From NCBI GenBank assembly GCA_937919085.1, contig CALFRN010000038.1, forward strand, positions 1 to 38,470: a stretch of 38,470 bases of DNA. Direction: 5' to 3'. Below the pieces are notes generated by a model, which was not told the origin of the DNA, searched no databases, and saw nothing but the letters and a program-made list of their open reading frames with translations. Shown here in pieces: positions 35,541-38,470 of the stretch. The position numbers were made by a program, and so were the translations under genes. This stretch comes from an uncultured Reyranella sp. (GTDB lineage Bacteria; Pseudomonadota; Alphaproteobacteria; Reyranellales; Reyranellaceae). The first letter of the stretch is position 1; each line of letters begins with the position of its first letter.

Positions 35541-35739
35541 TTGGCGACAATCGCTACGCGACCGTCGCCAACAAATCACAGTAATGCCCTATTTGGGTCT
35601 AGCGGCGGACACCGGGGCTTTCCATCTTCAGTAGGTATCTCCCCCGAACGTGGTTCCCCCCAAAGACCACGTTCTAGCCTCTTCGGAGGCGCTTTGGCCG
35701 TCCTCTCATTCTCCCCCGAGAGGGCGGCCTTTTTCTTTT
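35541..35739 (+). ncRNA. Candidate structured RNA (small RNA or ccm leader/attenuator)
   Basis: Five potential hairpins follow one another and end in an intrinsic terminator. They are: TTGGCGAC (35541-35548)/GTCGCCAA (35564-35571) with an inner TCGC-TAC-GCGA helix; CGGGG/CCCCG at 35613-35646; GAACGTGGT/ACCACGTTC at 35646-35674, perfect over 9 bp; GCCTC-TTCG-GAGGC at 35677-35690, a UUCG tetraloop; and the terminator at 35696-35739. C-rich unpaired segments (CTCCCCC or TCCCCCC) occur three times. No open reading frame of merit crosses it. The 5' end and promoter are unknown. It is either an independent small RNA or the attenuated leader of ccmA. It matches none of the SRP, tmRNA, 6S or RNase P cores I could check by eye. 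Confidence 0.5.
35696..35739 (+). terminator. Intrinsic terminator immediately upstream of ccmA
   Basis: GGCCGTCCTCTC (35696-35707) pairs with GAGAGGGCGGCC (35718-35729) over 12 bp with one G-U pair, and is followed at once by TTTTTCTTTT (35730-35739). The loop is ATTCTCCCCC. It is the clearest terminator in the window after the one at 49-78. It lies only 38 bases before the chosen ccmA start, leaving little space for a separate downstream promoter. Confidence 0.9.
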
Positions 35740-35776
35740 CGGGCCCCCTTCAACGGCCATGCTACGACGGCGCCAC

Positions 35777-36409
35777 ATGGTGCCCTTCCTCCTCGAAGTT
35801 TCGGACTTGGCCTGCCGTCGCGGCGGCAGGCCTGTGTTCGAGCACATGTCCTTTGGCCTGGCTGCCGGCGAATTGCTCGCGCTCACCGGCCGCAATGGCA
35901 GCGGCAAGACCACCCTGCTGCGGGCGCTGGCCTTGCTGGTACGCCCGGTAGCCGGGACGATCCGCTGGCAGGGCAAGGATGTGGCCGCCGATCCCGAGGC
36001 CTGGCGCGGCCGGCTCGCATGGTTGGGTCATCTTGAAGGACTGAAAGGCGATCTGACGGTCGCCGAGAACCTCGAAGTCGCCGAAAGACTGCGGGGCCGC
36101 ACCGTGCCTGACAGGGTGCGCCTCCTGGCCGCCCTTGCGACCTTCGATCTTTCCGCTCTGGCCGATCGGCCCGTGAGAACCCTCTCGGCCGGCCAGCGCC
36201 GCCGCGCCGCACTCGCCCGTGTGGTGCTGTCCGATGCGCCGGTGTGGCTGCTCGACGAGCCACTCAACGCGCTGGACGCGCCGGCACAGGCGGGCTTTCG
36301 CGCGGCGCTTGGAAAACATCTCGCCGCCGGCGGTCTAGCCGTCGCCGCCACCCACGCCGAGCTCGGACTGGCCGGTGCACGCGCGCTTACGCTTGGATCT
36401 CGGGAATGA
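35777..36409 (+). CDS. ccmA: Heme exporter ATP-binding protein CcmA
   Basis: This ATPase of about 210 residues has Walker A GRNGSGKTT, Q-loop region LGHLEGLKGDLTVAENL, signature LSAGQRRRAALARVVL and Walker B VWLLDEPLNALD, with the late AATHAELGL H-loop. With CcmB it forms the ABC complex that, together with CcmCD, loads heme onto CcmE for cytochrome c maturation. The start is uncertain: ATG at 35777 gives the usual N-terminus (MVPFLLEVSDLACRRGG), ATG at 35759 would add six residues; neither has a good ribosome-binding site. An intrinsic terminator lies just upstream. The stop overlaps ccmB (ATGA). Confidence 0.93.
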   Translation: MVPFLLEVSDLACRRGGRPVFEHMSFGLAAGELLALTGRNGSGKTTLLRALALLVRPVAGTIRWQGKDVAADPEAWRGRLAWLGHLEGLKGDLTVAENLEVAERLRGRTVPDRVRLLAALATFDLSALADRPVRTLSAGQRRRAALARVVLSDAPVWLLDEPLNALDAPAQAGFRAALGKHLAAGGLAVAATHAELGLAGARALTLGSRE

Positions 36410-37071
36410 GCGGCTTTGCCGGCCTTGTCGCGCGCGACCTGCGCCTGGTGTGGCGCCGGCCTGGCGACGTCGCCGTGGTGCTCGCCTTCTTCGTCGTCGC
36501 CACGATCCTCTTTCCGCTCGGCATCGGGCCGGAGGCCAATGTTCTGGCCCGAATCGCGGCGGGCGTGCTGTGGTGTGCCGCGCTCTTCGCCGCCCTGCTG
36601 TCCCTCGACCGGCTGTTCGCGGCGGACCACGAGGACGGCACCCTCGACCTGCTGCTGCTGGCGCCGTGGCCGCTCGAGCTGGCCGCCCTGGCCAAGTGCT
36701 GCGCTCACTGGATTGTGACCGGCCTGCCGCTGGCTGCCCTGGCCCCGGTGCTGGGTGTGACTTTCGGGCTGGAGCCCAGGGTCCTGTGGGCCCTCGCCGC
36801 TACGCTTCTGGTCGGCACGCCGACCCTGTCGCTGATCGGCGGGCTGGCGGCGGCGCTGACGCTGGGTGCGCGCAAATCGGGGGCCCTGCTGGCCTTGCTG
36901 GCCTTGCCGCTCTGCGTGCCGACCCTGATCTTTGGTGCCGGCGCCGTCGAATCGCTGGCGACGGGAGGGGATTTTGGCGCCCATATCGCGATCCTGGCGG
37001 CGCTGGCCCTGGTGGCGCTGGCAACCACGCCGTGGGCGATTGCCGCTGCCTTGCGGCAGGCTGGCGAATAG
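36406..37071 (+). CDS. ccmB: Heme exporter membrane protein CcmB
   Basis: The 221-residue integral membrane protein has six predicted helices. It begins MSGFAGLVARDLRLVWRRPG and has the CcmB segments FAADHEDGTLDLLLLAPWPLE and VGTPTLSLIGGLAAALTLGARKSG. It is the permease partner of CcmA. The ATG at 36406 overlaps the ccmA stop by four bases; the frame's upstream extension is antisense-like noise over ccmA. The length is normal for the family. Confidence 0.94.
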   Translation: MSGFAGLVARDLRLVWRRPGDVAVVLAFFVVATILFPLGIGPEANVLARIAAGVLWCAALFAALLSLDRLFAADHEDGTLDLLLLAPWPLELAALAKCCAHWIVTGLPLAALAPVLGVTFGLEPRVLWALAATLLVGTPTLSLIGGLAAALTLGARKSGALLALLALPLCVPTLIFGAGAVESLATGGDFGAHIAILAALALVALATTPWAIAAALRQAGE

Positions 37072-37103
37072 ACTCAGGTCCATGAATGGATAGATAGAGC
37101 GAC

Positions 37104-37823
37104 ATGGCCGACCTTCACTTTCTCGCCAGTCCCGCGCGCTTCAGGCGGCTGAGCCAGCGCGTGCTGCCGAGCCTCGCCTTGGCGACCGTGCTGATGCTGG
37201 CGTTCGGCCTCTACCTGGCACTGATCCAGTCGCCTCCCGACTATCAGCAGGGCGACACGGTGCGGATCATGTTCGTGCACGTGCCCTCGGCCTGGCTCGC
37301 CATGGCGGGCTACGGCCTGCTGGCGGCGCTCGGCGCCTCGCTGCTGATCTGGCGCCATCCACTGGCGGCGCTTATGGCGCGGGCTTCCGCGCCGGTCGGC
37401 GCCGGCTTCTGCGCCGTGTGCCTGCTGACCGGCGCGCTGTGGGGCCGGCCAATGTGGGGTGCCTACTGGGTGTGGGACGCCCGGCTCACCTCGATGCTGC
37501 TGCTGTTCTTCCTCTATCTCGGCCACATCGCCTTGAGCCGCGCCTACGACGAGCCCGAGCGCGGCGATCGTGCCGCCGCCATCCTGGCGCTGGTCGGCGT
37601 GATCAACCTGCCGATCATCAAATTCTCGGTCGACTGGTGGAACACCCTGCATCAGCCGGCCTCGGTGGCGCGGCTGGGCGGGCCCAGCATCCATCCCTCG
37701 ATCCTGGTGCCGCTGCTGTGGATGGCCGCGACCCTGTTCCTGTTGTTCGTGCTGCTGGTGCTGTTGCGCACCGATACCGAGATCGACCGCCGCCGCCTCG
37801 AGAACGCCGAGGTCCAGTCATGA
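37104..37823 (+). CDS. ccmC: Heme lyase/transport protein CcmC
   Basis: The 239-residue protein has six transmembrane helices and the tryptophan-rich heme-handling motif WGAYWVWDARLTS (WGxxWxWD), with conserved His residues in the periplasmic loops (FVHVPSAW and TLHQPAS). CcmC delivers heme to CcmE in the periplasm. It starts 32 bases after ccmB with AGAG near the ATG. Its stop overlaps a five-codon mini-ORF that bridges to ccmD. Confidence 0.95.
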   Translation: MADLHFLASPARFRRLSQRVLPSLALATVLMLAFGLYLALIQSPPDYQQGDTVRIMFVHVPSAWLAMAGYGLLAALGASLLIWRHPLAALMARASAPVGAGFCAVCLLTGALWGRPMWGAYWVWDARLTSMLLLFFLYLGHIALSRAYDEPERGDRAAAILALVGVINLPIIKFSVDWWNTLHQPASVARLGGPSIHPSILVPLLWMAATLFLLFVLLVLLRTDTEIDRRRLENAEVQS

Positions 37824-37837
37824 GCAATCGCCCATGA
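37820..37837 (+). other. Five-codon mini-ORF bridging ccmC and ccmD
   Basis: ATG AGC AAT CGC CCA TGA encodes MSNRP. Its ATG overlaps the ccmC stop (ATGA) and its TGA overlaps the ccmD ATG (ATGA). The first 14 bases (ATGAGCAATCGCCC) repeat at the ccmD start (ATGAGCAACCACGC), 11 of 14 identical, so it looks like a tandem duplication of a start region. It may serve only to pass ribosomes from ccmC to ccmD. Confidence 0.55.
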
Positions 37838-37998
37838 GCAACCACGCGGTCTACGTCATGTCGGCCTATCTCGCGGCGCTGGTGATCCTGGGGGGGCTCG
37901 TGATCTCCTCGCTCGCCGCCCGTCGGCGCGTGCGTCGCGAGCTGACCGCGCGCGGGCTGGAGCGGCCCCGCGAACAGCGGGCAAGGGCAAGTCGATGA
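37834..37998 (+). CDS. ccmD: Heme exporter protein CcmD
   Basis: The 54-residue protein has one transmembrane helix ([19 protein letters not shown]) and a basic cytoplasmic tail ([19 protein letters not shown]), the standard plan of CcmD, which is needed to release holo-CcmE from the CcmABC complex. It is placed correctly between ccmC and ccmE. The start follows the mini-ORF; the stop overlaps ccmE by four bases (ATGA). Confidence 0.9.
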   Translation: MSNHAVYVMSAYLAALVILGGLVISSLAARRRVRRELTARGLERPREQRARASR

Positions 37999-38435
37999 CG
38001 CCCAAGCGCAAGCGCCTGTGGCTGGTGGTGGGCTCGCTCGCCGTGCTGGGATTTGCCGCCACGCTGGTGCTGACGGCGCTCAACGACAATATCGTGTTCT
38101 TCTATTCGCCTACCCAGATCGCCGAGAAGCAGATCCCGCCCGAGCGGCGCTTCCGCATGGGCGGCCTGGTCGAGGCCGGCAGCGTGAAGAAATCCGCCGA
38201 CAGCCAGGAGACCCGCTTCCGCGTCACCGACACCCACAAGACCGTCGATGTCGTCTACCGTGGCCTGCTGCCGGATCTCTTCCGCGAGGGCCAGGGCGTG
38301 GTGGCGGAGGGATCGCTCGGTGCCGACGGCGTGTTCGTGGCGCGCGAGGTGCTGGCCAAGCACGACGAGAACTACATGCCGCCCGAGGTCGCGAAGGCGC
38401 TTAAGGAGGCGGGTCGATGGAAAGAAGGCAAATGA
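37995..38435 (+). CDS. ccmE: Cytochrome c-type biogenesis heme chaperone CcmE
   Basis: The 146-residue protein has an N-terminal membrane anchor ([19 protein letters not shown]) and a periplasmic OB-fold domain. The heme-binding motif is [13 protein letters not shown], whose His forms the covalent bond to heme and whose Tyr is an axial ligand. [12 protein letters not shown] and [17 protein letters not shown] are typical. It shuttles heme from CcmC to CcmF. It overlaps ccmD by four bases and ends at a further ATGA overlap with the next frame. Confidence 0.97.
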   Translation: MTPKRKRLWLVVGSLAVLGFAATLVLTALNDNIVFFYSPTQIAEKQIPPERRFRMGGLVEAGSVKKSADSQETRFRVTDTHKTVDVVYRGLLPDLFREGQGVVAEGSLGADGVFVAREVLAKHDENYMPPEVAKALKEAGRWKEGK

Positions 38436-38470
38436 GCGCCTTCGCGACCGGCGGGCGGCAGGCGCTGCAG
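38432..38470 (+). CDS. Start of the next ccm gene, possibly ccmF (partial)
   Basis: An ATG at 38432 overlaps the ccmE stop (ATGA) and opens a frame, [13 protein letters not shown], that runs off the window. The position fits ccmF, but the residues do not resemble the usual MIPELGHFAL start, so the true start may lie beyond the window or the gene may be another ccm component. Confidence 0.35.
   Translation, partial: MSAFATGGRQALQ

Noticed and set aside
35391-35579. Short minus-strand frame in the gene-free region before ccmA.
   Set aside because: No ribosome-binding site, no known motif, and the region is dominated by inverted repeats.
35541-35739. Identity of the structured RNA as SRP RNA, tmRNA, 6S RNA or RNase P RNA.
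   Set aside because: None of the conserved cores was found: no GGAAGGAAGCA loop, no T-loop and CCA piece, no long single hairpin with a central bubble, no GAGGAAAGTCC.

Overview
The window is GC-rich, densely packed chromosomal DNA that reads as an alphaproteobacterium, probably of the Rhodospirillales/Reyranella type; the exact genus cannot be fixed from the sequence. Support comes from the hrcA divergent from rph-rdgB-hemW arrangement, a Tim44/TimA-like gene beside mltA, an Irr-type (TTTAGAA-N3-TTCTAAA-like) box in the katG promoter, hspQ, and a system I cytochrome c maturation operon ccmABCDE. No tRNA, rRNA, insertion sequence, phage gene or CRISPR array was seen.

Layout. (1) 1-3841: the last codons of a probable outer-membrane protein with its terminator, then on the minus strand lutA-lutB-lutC (L-lactate oxidation) followed by a methyltransferase. 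(2) 3855-6157: katG, divergent from lut, with a Fur-family-like operator inside its promoter. (3) 6211-11178, minus: MBL-fold hydrolase, methyltransferase, membrane class III adenylate cyclase, TimA-like protein and lytic transglycosylase MltA. (4) 11373-15913: hspQ on plus; on minus a tightly overlapped series rph-rdgB-hemW-solute-binding protein-RraA-like aldolase. (5) 16052-21113: hrcA with a promoter that predicts a leaderless mRNA, an L,D-transpeptidase, a fumarylpyruvate-hydrolase-like enzyme, a zinc metallopeptidase, exonuclease III, a GlsB-type membrane protein and a methyltransferase. (6) 21123-24308, minus: a 903-residue ABC exporter with a badly degenerate, internally triplicated nucleotide-binding domain, followed by a cyclic-nucleotide-binding protein and the methyltransferase. 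(7) 24478-35402, plus: a ten-gene run with overlaps or short gaps (four glycosyltransferases, a histidine phosphatase, a polysaccharide-deacetylase-like protein, a small membrane protein, then a dual-ATPase and two permeases of a peptide/Yej-type ABC importer without a binding protein), ending in a 16-bp perfect hairpin that contains the last stop codon. (8) 35403-35776: a gene-free, strongly structured stretch ending in a clear intrinsic terminator just ahead of ccmA. (9) 35777-38470: ccmA-B-C-D-E and the first codons of the next gene.

How it may fit together. Regions 6 and 7 are divergent and look like an envelope-glycan module: glycosyltransferases and a deacetylase-like enzyme with two transport systems, one of them next to a cyclic-nucleotide sensor. 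A membrane adenylate cyclase lies about 12 kb away. The heme/iron theme (katG with Irr-like box, Fe-S LutAB, hemW, ccm) is the other recurrent thread. The best candidates for undescribed biology are the degenerate ABC protein with its cNMP-binding partner and the structured RNA/attenuator in front of the ccm operon.
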